8,900 bases of DNA, from assembly GCA_020350305.1 (NCBI GenBank), contig CP070709.1, positions 642,884-651,783 on the forward strand, in the 5' to 3' direction. This DNA comes from Candidatus Bathyarchaeota archaeon (lineage in GTDB: Archaea; Thermoproteota; Bathyarchaeia; Bathyarchaeales; Bathyarchaeaceae). This document shows, piece after piece, positions 1-7,730 of this stretch. The notes under the pieces are model-generated. The model saw only the letters and a list, made by a program, of their open reading frames with translations, was not told where the DNA came from and searched no databases. Made by a program: the position numbers and the translations under genes. Every line of letters starts with the position of its first letter. Within the stretch, counting starts at the first letter, position 1.

Positions 1-77
1 CAGTTATCTCCGGCTCGGGATCGCAGTGGTATTCCTGCACAAGCAATTCAGCACATGCCAAATTTTCTGCGCGCGCA

Positions 78-314
78 CACTGGAAAGCGACAACGGAATA
101 CGCGAAAACAAAGGACATCCTCTACGTCATGAAGATGCTGGGACACAAGGACATCAAGACAACCCTCATTTACACCCAGCTGATCCAGTTTGAGAGCGAC
201 GAGTTTCACTCAGCAACTGCGCAAACGATGGAAGAGGCTGGACAGCTGGTAGAGGCTGGCTTTGAATACGTCTGCACTCATGAAACATCAATGCTTTTCA
301 GGAAGCGAAAATAG
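78..314 (+). pseudogene. C-terminal remnant of a tyrosine recombinase (integrase)
   Basis: This is the tail of a phage/XerA-type tyrosine recombinase, an enzyme that cuts and rejoins DNA through a tyrosine nucleophile. Visible motifs are HWKAT at 78-92, LGHK with the box-III histidine at 144-146, and TLIYTQL with the candidate nucleophile Tyr codon at 171-173. The acidic/aromatic end (ESDEFH, then GFEYV and FRKRK) fits a tail I recall from archaeal, especially Bathyarchaeia-like, integrases. The frame is open to the left edge, but in bases 3-77 it does not read as a recombinase. Where the family has an Arg directly before HWK (the box-II H-x-x-R arginine), this frame has Ala, with an Arg one residue earlier. 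Removing one base near 77 would bring an Arg from frame 2 next to HWK, which suggests a frameshift. The first ATG is at 129. I infer a decayed or truncated gene; a sequencing error or a gene fragmented by the window edge is possible. Confidence 0.65.
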
Positions 315-327
315 CTCTCCAAAAAAT
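311..327 (+). repeat. Imperfect direct repeat, left copy
   Basis: ATAGCTCTCCAAAAAAT overlaps the integrase stop codon (312-314). It matches the copy at 388-405 over 16 of 18 aligned positions, with one mismatch and one gap. The pair brackets the promoter region. The origin is unknown: it could be a small duplication, a regulator site or chance help from the A-tract. Confidence 0.5.
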
Positions 328-343
328 ACAAGGTAATAATGGA

Positions 344-357
344 TTTACCTAAGTAAA
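344..357. repeat. Inverted repeat over the BRE
   Basis: TTTAC (344-348), spacer CTAA, GTAAA (353-357) form a perfect 5-base dyad. It overlaps the BRE directly upstream of the TATA box, a position where a bound regulator could block or assist TFB. It is short and AT-rich, so chance occurrence is quite possible. Confidence 0.35.
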
Positions 358-368
358 GTTTATTAATA
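353..368 (+). promoter_or_regulatory. Archaeal BRE/TATA promoter of the rpoB operon
   Basis: The stretch GTAAAG (353-358, BRE-like, purine-rich) is followed by TTTATTAATA (359-368), a good archaeal TATA box bound by TBP, with TFB contacting the BRE. Spacing of about 25 bases from the TATA centre predicts transcription start near 386-391. If rpoB starts at 404 its leader would be only about 15 bases, with no Shine-Dalgarno. If it starts at the TTG at 551 the leader would be about 160 bases. The site lies in the only intergenic gap of the window, which supports it as the operon promoter. The start site itself is inferred. Confidence 0.7.
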
Positions 369-370
369 CC

Positions 371-387
371 CAACGTGGTTTACGTTG
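371..387. promoter_or_regulatory. Inverted repeat between TATA box and rpoB start, possible operator
   Basis: CAACGT (371-376), 5-base spacer GGTTT, ACGTTG (382-387) form a perfect dyad. It starts two bases after the TATA box and ends at the predicted transcription start, a classic position for an archaeal repressor that blocks polymerase recruitment. Because it lies at or before the start site it probably acts as DNA rather than as an RNA hairpin. No regulator gene is in the window. Confidence 0.4.
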
Positions 388-405
388 ATAGCACCTCCAA
401 AAAAT
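388..405 (+). repeat. Imperfect direct repeat, right copy
   Basis: ATAGCACCTCCAAAAAAT ends in the rpoB ATG (404-406) and lies at the expected transcription start. It is the partner of the copy at 311-327, 77 bases upstream. Its CACCTCC core resembles the anti-Shine-Dalgarno tail of 16S rRNA rather than a ribosome binding site, so it offers no Shine-Dalgarno for the ATG at 404. Confidence 0.5.
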
Positions 406-3400
406 GATAAAAAAACACTACAGAGACCCGTTTTTCGGGTCGGATGACCACCGGCCCACCGGAGGAATCTCCAAGTTTGGAAGAAAACCCACCAAACCGC
501 CTAATACTTCACGTATTATTAAATGTAGATCTCGGAGGAAACTAACAAATTTGGAAATTTCACAAGAGGATCTTCTACTTCTCAAAAAATCCTTTTTCAA
601 AGAGAAAGGCCTAGTTAGGCAACACCTAGACTCGTATAACAAATTCATCGACAACGGCCTTCAAGAAATTGTCGATGGGATCAACGAGATCCAGATCGAA
701 ATTCCAGAGAGCCCCTACAAAATAAAGCTTGGCCGACTGTGGGTTGTTGATCCTCAATCAAGAATCACCGGGCCTTACATCACCGAAGTTGACGGCACAA
801 ACCATGAAATCTACCCTCTAGAAGCACGTTTCCGCAACTTAACCTACGCCGCGCCCCTAGCATTAGAGATGACCCCAATAGTTGATGACCGAGAACTGGA
901 AACCGAACTCGTCTTAGTAGGTAGTCTTCCAGTGATGCTAAAATCCAAGCTCTGCGTTCTATCTGAACTACTACCCGAAGAACTAATCGGATATGGAGAA
1001 GACCCAAACGACTCAGGCGGCTACTTCGTCATCAACGGTTCTGAACGAGTCATCGTTGCCCTCGAAGATCTAGCCCCAAACCGCATCCTTGTGGACATCG
1101 ACACACGCGGCACAAACCCCGTCTATCAAGCCAAAATATTCTCAACCACCTCTGGCTTCAGAGCAAGAATCGAGTTAAAAATGAAATCAGATGGTGCCAT
1201 CTACGTCTCAATGCCAGGAGTCCCCACCGAAATACCCTTTATTATTCTAATGCGAGGACTTGGATTAGAATCAGACAAAGAAGTTGCAGAGGCAGTTTCT
1301 CCGGAAAAAACCATACAAAATGAACTGGAAGCATCTTTTGAGAAAGTCATGGGCTTCAGCGCAATTAAAGAAGCCATAATGTACATTGGAAACCGTGTAG
1401 CACATGGACAAGTGGAAGATTATAGACGCCAAAAAGCTGAAAGCATTCTTGACCGAAACTTTCTACCTCACATTGGTCGTACCAGTGAAGAACGCGAAGA
1501 AAAAGCGCTATTCCTAGGCGAAATGGCTTGCCGGGTAATCGAATTAAAGCTTGGAAAACGAAAACCTGACGACAAAGACCACTTCAAAAACAAACGCTTG
1601 AAACTCGCTGGACCTTTGCTCGCCGATCTTTTCAGAATTGCCTTCAGAAACCTATACCGTGACATAAAATATCAACTCGAACGAATGGGCTTCAAACGGC
1701 CAACGATCACGGTTTCCGCCGCCGTCCGTCCAGGAATTATTACTCAACGACTCCAACATGCCCTTGCAACAGGCAACTGGGGAAGAGGACGAGTCGGCAT
1801 CACCCAACTTCTTGATCGAACAAACCGTGTCTCCACATTAAGCCACCTACGGAGACTGCAATCCCCGCTCAGTCGTAGCCAGCCCAACTTTGAGGCGCGA
1901 GACCTACACCCAACCCATTGGGGAAGATTATGTCCTAATGAAACACCAGAAGGATCAAACTGCGGTCTTGTAAAGAACCTTGCTTTGTCCGCTTGCATCT
2001 CTGTGAGTGTGAATGCTGAGAAAGTGAGACAGCTTCTCTACCGAATGGGCGTGATTCCTGTTCGGGAAGCGAACGAGGCATTACGATCCTCAGGTGCTAA
2101 AGTCTTTGTGGGCGGGCGTCTCATCGGCTATTGTATATCACAACAGGAACTGGTCACTGAATTAAGAAACAAACGTAGAAATGGAGAAATATCCTCTGAA
2201 GTCAACATTGCCCATTTCACCAAACTTCGAGGGAAAAATGAAGAGGTTTATGTTAACTGTGATGAAGGACGTGTGCGCCGACCGCTGATAGTTGTTGAAA
2301 ACAGTACACCTAAACTTCAGCTCGAGCATATCGAAAAAATTCGTTCCGGAGAATGGGCATGGGAAGAGCTCATAAGACGTGGCATCATCGAGTACATTGA
2401 CGCTGAAGAAGAAGAAAACGCGTTTGTAGCTCTAAATTTTGAGCAAGTCACACCTCAGCACACACATGTAGAAATTGTGCCTTACACCATTTTCGGAATA
2501 TGTGCTTCCATAATACCCTACGCTGAGCATAACCAGTCTCCACGTAACTCTTACGAGGCGGCTATGGCCAAGCAAGCACTTGGAATTGAGGCAACCAACT
2601 TCATCCATCGAGTTGATTCACGTTCCCACCTCCTCCACTACCCCCAAACGCCTCTAGTTAAGACGAAACCTATGAGCATCATCGGGTACGATCTTCGGCC
2701 TTCAGGGCAAAATTGCGTTGTCGCTGTCATATCGTTTGAAGGTTACAACATGGAAGACGCCCTCATCTTTAACAAATCATCCATTGAACGAGGTTTGGGA
2801 CGCTCTACGTTTTATCGGATTTATGAAGCGGAGTGTCGTCGATACTTAGGCGGGCTCAGAGATCGATTTACCACACCTGAACCCGGTATTCGAGGATATC
2901 GGGGAGAACAATACTACCGCCTGCTCGAAACAGATGGCATCATCAGTCAGGAATCCAACGCAGCAGGCGGTGATGTTCTCGTTGGAAGAACAAGTCCCCC
3001 TCGATTTCTTGAGGAATACAAAGAGTTTGAGGTTAAAGGTCCTACTATGAGAGACACATCAATAGATGTGAGACCTGCCGAGACTGGCATTGTAGACGAT
3101 GTTTTTATCATAGAGACCCGTGAAGGAAGCAAACTCGTGAAGGTCAGGATGCGAGATCAACGCATTCCTGAACTGGGTGACAAGTTTGCCTCTAGGCATG
3201 GACAAAAAGGCGTAATCGGGATGCTCATACCTCAAGAGGATATGCCGTTTACCGCGGATGGTATAGTGCCTGACATCATAATTAATCCCCATGCTATTCC
3301 ATCGCGGATGACCATAGGACAGTTCCTTGAATCTATGGCTGGAAAGGTCGCTGCGGCGAGGGGGAAACCGGTTGACGGAACACCTTTCATCAATGAAAAG

Positions 3401-3913
3401 CCAGAGGAAATAAAACGAGAGTTGATCAAGTTGGGCTTTAGTCATACTGGCCGAGAAACTCTCTACAATGGTGTCACAGGCGAGAAATTCATTGCTGGCA
3501 TCTTCATGGGGATTGTATACTATCAAAAGCTTCACCACATGGTTGCAGACAAAATACATGCTAGGGCACGGGGTCAAGTTCAAATGTTAACTCGCCAACC
3601 AACAGAAGGACGAGCAAGAGGGGGCGGCCTTCGGTTCGGCGAGATGGAGAGGGATTGCCTCGTTGGACATGGTGCTGCCATGTTGCTGCGAGATCGTTTA
3701 CTTGAAGAATCTGATAAGTACCTTCTTTACGTATGTGAAAACTGCGGCTACATAGCATTTTATGATATTAAACAACGCAAGTACGTGTGCCGACTTTGTG
3801 AAGATAAGGCACGGATTTCGCCTGTAGTCGTTTCTTATGCGTTCAAACTTCTTTTGCAAGAGGTGATGAGCCTCTGCATAGCACCCTGTCTTAAATTGAA
3901 GGAGCGAGCTTGA
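404..3913 (+). CDS. rpoB: DNA-directed RNA polymerase subunit B (unsplit, Rpb2-like)
   Basis: Second-largest catalytic subunit of archaeal RNA polymerase; with subunit A it forms the active-centre cleft. The 1169-residue chain contains all expected blocks in order. The N-terminal FFKEKGLVRQHLDSYN (64-79) opens the protrusion. GGYFVINGSERVI follows from residue 205 and the fork-region ETPEGSNCGLVKNLA from 513. GYNMEDALIFNKSSIERG (from 780) and GDKFASRHGQKG (from 925) belong to the hybrid-binding, active-site region. RGGGLRFGEMERD (from 1072) leads into the clamp zinc site Cys1111, Cys1114, Cys1129 and Cys1132. B is not split into B'' and B' as in many methanogens and haloarchaea. It is some 40-50 residues longer than usual because of a basic N-terminal extension (residues 1-49). 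The ATG at 404 is the only ATG before the conserved part and follows an in-frame stop at 389-391, but it lacks a Shine-Dalgarno; TTG at 551 (codon 50) is the rival start. Transcribed from the promoter at 353-368 and followed after one base by rpoA. Confidence 0.97.
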   Translation: MIKKHYRDPFFGSDDHRPTGGISKFGRKPTKPPNTSRIIKCRSRRKLTNLEISQEDLLLLKKSFFKEKGLVRQHLDSYNKFIDNGLQEIVDGINEIQIEIPESPYKIKLGRLWVVDPQSRITGPYITEVDGTNHEIYPLEARFRNLTYAAPLALEMTPIVDDRELETELVLVGSLPVMLKSKLCVLSELLPEELIGYGEDPNDSGGYFVINGSERVIVALEDLAPNRILVDIDTRGTNPVYQAKIFSTTSGFRARIELKMKSDGAIYVSMPGVPTEIPFIILMRGLGLESDKEVAEAVSPEKTIQNELEASFEKVMGFSAIKEAIMYIGNRVAHGQVEDYRRQKAESILDRNFLPHIGRTSEEREEKALFLGEMACRVIELKLGKRKPDDKDHFKNKRLKLAGPLLADLFRIAFRNLYRDIKYQLERMGFKRPTITVSAAVRPGIITQRLQHALATGNWGRGRVGITQLLDRTNRVSTLSHLRRLQSPLSRSQPNFEARDLHPTHWGRLCPNETPEGSNCGLVKNLALSACISVSVNAEKVRQLLYRMGVIPVREANEALRSSGAKVFVGGRLIGYCISQQELVTELRNKRRNGEISSEVNIAHFTKLRGKNEEVYVNCDEGRVRRPLIVVENSTPKLQLEHIEKIRSGEWAWEELIRRGIIEYIDAEEEENAFVALNFEQVTPQHTHVEIVPYTIFGICASIIPYAEHNQSPRNSYEAAMAKQALGIEATNFIHRVDSRSHLLHYPQTPLVKTKPMSIIGYDLRPSGQNCVVAVISFEGYNMEDALIFNKSSIERGLGRSTFYRIYEAECRRYLGGLRDRFTTPEPGIRGYRGEQYYRLLETDGIISQESNAAGGDVLVGRTSPPRFLEEYKEFEVKGPTMRDTSIDVRPAETGIVDDVFIIETREGSKLVKVRMRDQRIPELGDKFASRHGQKGVIGMLIPQEDMPFTADGIVPDIIINPHAIPSRMTIGQFLESMAGKVAAARGKPVDGTPFINEKPEEIKRELIKLGFSHTGRETLYNGVTGEKFIAGIFMGIVYYQKLHHMVADKIHARARGQVQMLTRQPTEGRARGGGLRFGEMERDCLVGHGAAMLLRDRLLEESDKYLLYVCENCGYIAFYDIKQRKYVCRLCEDKARISPVVVSYAFKLLLQEVMSLCIAPCLKLKERA
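425..441. repeat. Inverted repeat / GC-rich hairpin with T5 loop
   Basis: GACCCG (425-430), loop TTTTT, CGGGTC (436-441) form a perfect 6-bp stem in the predicted mRNA, about 20 bases after the rpoB ATG. A smaller alternative stem, GGTC (438-441) with GACC (446-449), shares the right arm, so the two cannot form together. If translation starts at 404 this hairpin sits in the early coding region; if it starts at 551 it is in the leader. Confidence 0.45.
502..518. repeat. Inverted repeat in rpoB leader / N-terminal extension
   Basis: TAATAC (502-507), loop TTCAC, GTATTA (513-518) form a perfect 6-bp dyad. It has the same 6-5-6 geometry as the dyads at 371-387 and 425-441. It lies 15 bases upstream of the GGAGGA Shine-Dalgarno-like sequence at 534-539. 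Confidence 0.4.
534..553 (+). promoter_or_regulatory. Candidate ribosome binding site with alternative TTG start of rpoB
   Basis: GGAGGA (534-539) is a strong Shine-Dalgarno match to the archaeal 16S tail. It precedes an in-frame TTG (551-553, codon 50 of the long form) by 11 bases, somewhat wide. A protein starting there would begin EISQEDLLLL after its initiator and would match the usual archaeal RpoB N-terminus, which starts shortly before the FFK..GLVRQHL motif. Against it: TTG is a weak start, and codons 2-31 of the long form show the same A/C third-position preference (22 of 30) as the following gene body. Confidence 0.4.
3899..3904 (+). promoter_or_regulatory. Ribosome binding site supporting the GTG start of rpoA
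   Basis: AAGGAG lies inside the last codons of rpoB, 10 bases before GTG at 3915. It selects this GTG or the adjacent in-frame GTG at 3918; the two differ by one residue. It indicates translational coupling between the two largest polymerase subunits. Confidence 0.6.
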
Positions 3914-3914
3914 A

Positions 3915-6900
3915 GTGGTGGTTGAGCAAGCAGTTCATAAAGTCGTAGATGAACTTTATTTTGGGATAATATCCCCTCAGGAAATACGTAGATTTTCCGT
4001 CGCTGAAATACAAACTGCCGACACTTATGATGAAGACGGAGCTCCCATAACGTTGGGACTTATGGATGGCCGGTTGGGAACGCTTGAGCCGAGACAACGA
4101 TGCAGAACATGTGGCAACACTGCCATAAGGTGTCCTGGGCACTTCGGGCACATTGAATTAGCGGTTCCTATTGTTCACATAGTATTCACTAAGATAATCT
4201 ATAATCTTCTTAGGGCTACTTGTAGGAACTGTGGTCGTGTTTTATTGTCCATAGACCGCATCGCTGAAATCAGGGGGAGATTAGAACGCGTTCGTGAGTT
4301 AACGGGGACAGTACCCAGCAGTATTTATAAAAACACGTTGCGAGAGGCGAAAGGCAAAGAATGTCCTCATTGTGGGGCTTCTCAATACAAAATAGAATTT
4401 ACAAAACCCACAGCTCTTCATGAGATTTTAGAGGAGGGCGCGCAACGGTTAACACCGAGTATGATTCGTGAGCGACTCGAACGCATACCCGACGATGACC
4501 TCAAATTGTTTGGTTTTAGCCCAAAGACTGCTCGCCCGGAATGGATGATTCTACAGGTTCTCCCAGTTCCGCCAGTCTATGTGAGACCTTCTATAACTCT
4601 AGAATCAGGCATTCGGTCAGAAGACGATTTGACTCACAAACTTGTGGACATCATTCGTATTAACCAACGATTAAAAGAAAATATGGAAGCAGGAGCTCCC
4701 ACACTCATTATTCAGGACTTATCTGAGCTTCTACAGTACCATGTGACTACATACTTTAACAATGAAGCTTCGGGAATTCCTCCCGCTAGACATCGCTCCG
4801 GTAGAGCGCTTAAGAGCCTATCCCAGCGCCTTAAAGGAAAGGAAGGAAGATTCAGGAGCAATCTTTCTGGTAAGAGAGTGGACTTTTCAGCACGTACTGT
4901 AATCTCTCCAGACCCGAATCTTGACATCAGTGAGGTTGGAGTTCCGCTTGATATCGCTATGAGGCTTTCAATACCCGAGAAAGTTACTCTGTGGAACCTT
5001 GATGAGATGCGAAAGCTGGTAATAAATGGCCCTGAGAAATATCCTGGCACGCTTTATGTTGTGAGACCAGACGGCAAACGCATTAGACTGGAATTTGTTG
5101 CGGACCGAGAAAAAGTCGCTGAAGTTTTAGAGCCAGGTTTCATCATAGAACGTCATCTTAAAAATGGTGATGTTGCCATTTTCAATAGGCAACCATCTCT
5201 CCATCGAATGTCCATCATGGCGCATTACGTCCATGTGTTGCCCTACAAGACGTTTCGTCTGCACCTGTGTGTCTGCCCTCCTTACAACGCTGATTTTGAT
5301 GGAGATGAAATGAACCTACACATTCCGCAAAGTGAAGAAGCCCAAACCGAAGCACGCCTTCTTATGCAAGTGCAAGATCAAATTCTTTCACCAAGGTTTG
5401 GGGGGCCTATTATAGGAGCAATTCGGGACTTCATAACTGCGGCATATCTTTTTACCCGGAAGTCTACTTTCCTTGAAAAAGAAGAGGTGTGTAGACTTCT
5501 GATAGCCGCTGGTTACACGGGTGCTCTTCCCAAACCTGAAAAAAAGGAACCTGAGCCGCTTTGGACGGGAAAACAGATATTCAGCCTCTTTCTTCCCAAG
5601 GACTTGAACTACACGCTGAGGGCGACCGTGTGCCGTGGCTGCACTGATTGTCTTCAAGAGCATTGTCAATACGACGCGTATGTGGTCGTCAAAGACGGCG
5701 TTCTAAAATGCGGTGTAATTGATAGAAACTCAATAGGAGCTGAACAATCTGAGAGTCTCCTTCATCGAATAATAAAGGACTATGGTGCCCAGCGTGGGCG
5801 GCAATTCCTAAATTGTATTTGTCAGCTTCTCAAGCTTTTCATGACTATGCGCGGCTTCACCTACTCTTTTGATGAACTTGAACTTTCTAGCTCTGTTCAA
5901 CGGAAAATCGATCATGTAATACAGACATCTGAAGAACGAGTGCAGGAGTTAATCAAGGCTTTTGAGGATGGAACTTTGCAAAGGCTCCCCGGTCAGACTC
6001 TCACCGAATCTTTCGAAATCTATGTAATGAATGAACTGGCTAAAGCTAGAGATAAAGCAGGAAGAATCGCGGACAGGGCCTTTGATATAGAGAATTCTGG
6101 CATGATCATGACGAGGACTGGAGCGCGAGGGTCAAGTCTCAACATTGGTCAAATAACTGCATGCGTTGGTCAGCAGTCAGTACGAGGAAAACGAATTATG
6201 CGCGGATATGTTGAACGGGCTTTAACACACTTTAGAAAGGGTGATCCCACTCCTAAAGCTAGAGGATTTGTATATTCTTGCTATCGAAGTGGGCTAGATC
6301 CCATCGAATTTTTCTTCCATGCTATGGGTGGACGGGAAGGACTTGTAGACACAGCTGTGCGAACACAACAAAGTGGATATATGCAGAGACGACTTGTCAA
6401 CGCTCTAGAACATCTGCGTATAGAATATGATGGGACTGTTCGAAACTCAATTGGTGACATCGTGCAATTTAGATACGGAGAGGATGGAGTGGACCCAGCT
6501 AAGAGCGATCATGGAAAAGCCGTCAACGTCAGTCGACTGGTTGAACAAATTAAAATCATGTCAGAAAAGGGTAAACCTGCATCCAAACAATATGTTAAAA
6601 AATGCCTCGAAAGGATCAAAGACCAGCTCACACCAATTCTCTTTGAAGAGCTGAAAAATGAGTTAGCAAAAGCTGGATTGCCTCAAGAAGAGGTGAATCA
6701 AGCAGTCACTTTGACTTTGGACAACTATAAACGCGCTCTTGTTGAGCCAGGGGAGGCTGTTGGAATAGTTTCCGCTCAATCTATAGGGGAACCAGGTACT
6801 CAGATGACGCTTCGGACGTTTCATTATGCTGGAGTTAGAGAGCAAAACGTAACTCTTGGGTTACCACGTCTAATTGAAATAGTAGATGCGCGAAGAACAC

Positions 6901-7730
6901 CCTCTACCCCTATCATGACCATTTACCTTGACAGAGAGCATCGGAAAAGCAAAGAGAAAGCCACTGAAGTTGCGCGGGAGATCATTTGCACAACTACGGA
7001 GGACATCACAAAAGCCATGTATATCGATCCTGGACAGGAGGAGGTTGTTGTTGAACTTGACCTAACAATGATGAAAGATCGAGGTGTTACGTTAGATGCA
7101 TTAGAGAGCGCGTTGCGTCTGCCGAACTGCACGTTAAGGGTAGAGGGAGATTATCTTTGCTTCAAACCAAAGAAGCCTGTAGATCTTAGAAAGTTACTAG
7201 GCAGAGTTTCCACCCATCTTGTCAAAGGTGTGTCAAATATTCACAGGGTTCTTGTTACCGAGGAAGAGAGAAAGTGGGTTGTACGGACGGACGGTTCCAA
7301 CCTATCTAGCGTTCTTGAAGTTTATGGTGTGGATCCTACGCGAACTATCACCAATCACATACATGAAACCGCTAACACTCTTGGAATCGAGGCGGCCAGA
7401 AATCTTGTAATAGAAGAAGCGATCGGCGTACTTGAAGAGCAGGGTCTTGATGTGGATATAAGGCACGTTATGTTGGTGGCTGATATTATGACTGAAACTG
7501 GGGATGTGCGGCAGATAGGGAGACACGGGATCAGTGGCCAAAAAGCCAGTGTTCTTGCTAGAGCAGCTTTTGAGATCACTGTTCCAAACATTGTTGAAGC
7601 AGCCATAATGGGGGAAAGCGACCCGCTGAGGGGGGTAACTGAAAACGTGATAGTGGGGCAATCTATACCTATTGGTACGGGTTTAGTTGACCTCTACATG
7701 TCAACGCTGCGTCGTGAGGAGAAAGAATGA
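3915..7730 (+). CDS. rpoA: DNA-directed RNA polymerase subunit A, unsplit A'-A'' chain (Rpb1-like)
   Basis: Largest catalytic subunit of archaeal RNA polymerase, carrying the active-site metal. In 1271 residues it covers what most archaea encode as A' plus A'', and its length is near their sum. Visible in order: clamp zinc site Cys63, Cys66, Cys73, His76; second zinc site Cys103, Cys106, Cys150, Cys153; catalytic loop NADFDGDEMN with metal-binding Asp460, Asp462 and Asp464; a cysteine cluster Cys573, Cys576, Cys579, Cys584; bridge helix from GLDPIEFFFHAMGG (793 on); a lysine-rich segment (about 868-940) where A' ends and A'' begins in split genes, here without stop or restart; and the trigger loop with QMTLRTFH, where His970 corresponds to the substrate-contacting His of Rpb1. 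It ends in the usual VGQSIPIGTGLVDLYM block and has no Rpb1-type C-terminal heptad repeat. GTG start; one base separates it from rpoB, and its stop overlaps rpl30e (ATGA). No active-site residue is missing. Confidence 0.97.
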   Translation: MVVEQAVHKVVDELYFGIISPQEIRRFSVAEIQTADTYDEDGAPITLGLMDGRLGTLEPRQRCRTCGNTAIRCPGHFGHIELAVPIVHIVFTKIIYNLLRATCRNCGRVLLSIDRIAEIRGRLERVRELTGTVPSSIYKNTLREAKGKECPHCGASQYKIEFTKPTALHEILEEGAQRLTPSMIRERLERIPDDDLKLFGFSPKTARPEWMILQVLPVPPVYVRPSITLESGIRSEDDLTHKLVDIIRINQRLKENMEAGAPTLIIQDLSELLQYHVTTYFNNEASGIPPARHRSGRALKSLSQRLKGKEGRFRSNLSGKRVDFSARTVISPDPNLDISEVGVPLDIAMRLSIPEKVTLWNLDEMRKLVINGPEKYPGTLYVVRPDGKRIRLEFVADREKVAEVLEPGFIIERHLKNGDVAIFNRQPSLHRMSIMAHYVHVLPYKTFRLHLCVCPPYNADFDGDEMNLHIPQSEEAQTEARLLMQVQDQILSPRFGGPIIGAIRDFITAAYLFTRKSTFLEKEEVCRLLIAAGYTGALPKPEKKEPEPLWTGKQIFSLFLPKDLNYTLRATVCRGCTDCLQEHCQYDAYVVVKDGVLKCGVIDRNSIGAEQSESLLHRIIKDYGAQRGRQFLNCICQLLKLFMTMRGFTYSFDELELSSSVQRKIDHVIQTSEERVQELIKAFEDGTLQRLPGQTLTESFEIYVMNELAKARDKAGRIADRAFDIENSGMIMTRTGARGSSLNIGQITACVGQQSVRGKRIMRGYVERALTHFRKGDPTPKARGFVYSCYRSGLDPIEFFFHAMGGREGLVDTAVRTQQSGYMQRRLVNALEHLRIEYDGTVRNSIGDIVQFRYGEDGVDPAKSDHGKAVNVSRLVEQIKIMSEKGKPASKQYVKKCLERIKDQLTPILFEELKNELAKAGLPQEEVNQAVTLTLDNYKRALVEPGEAVGIVSAQSIGEPGTQMTLRTFHYAGVREQNVTLGLPRLIEIVDARRTPSTPIMTIYLDREHRKSKEKATEVAREIICTTTEDITKAMYIDPGQEEVVVELDLTMMKDRGVTLDALESALRLPNCTLRVEGDYLCFKPKKPVDLRKLLGRVSTHLVKGVSNIHRVLVTEEERKWVVRTDGSNLSSVLEVYGVDPTRTITNHIHETANTLGIEAARNLVIEEAIGVLEEQGLDVDIRHVMLVADIMTETGDVRQIGRHGISGQKASVLARAAFEITVPNIVEAAIMGESDPLRGVTENVIVGQSIPIGTGLVDLYMSTLRREEKE

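Noticed and set aside
392..398. CACCTCC just before the rpoB ATG as a ribosome binding site
   Set aside because: It has the sequence of the 16S rRNA tail, not of its complement, so it cannot pair as a Shine-Dalgarno.
3059..3583. Antisense open frame of 174 codons within rpoB
   Set aside because: It lies wholly opposite a strongly conserved part of rpoB, shows no recognisable protein family, and is explained by the codon constraints of the sense gene.
6427..6654. Forward frame of 75 codons inside rpoA, near the A'/A'' junction
   Set aside because: I considered an internal gene or start of a separate A''. Its product resembles nothing in RpoA, and the conserved A'' motifs are all in the main rpoA frame.
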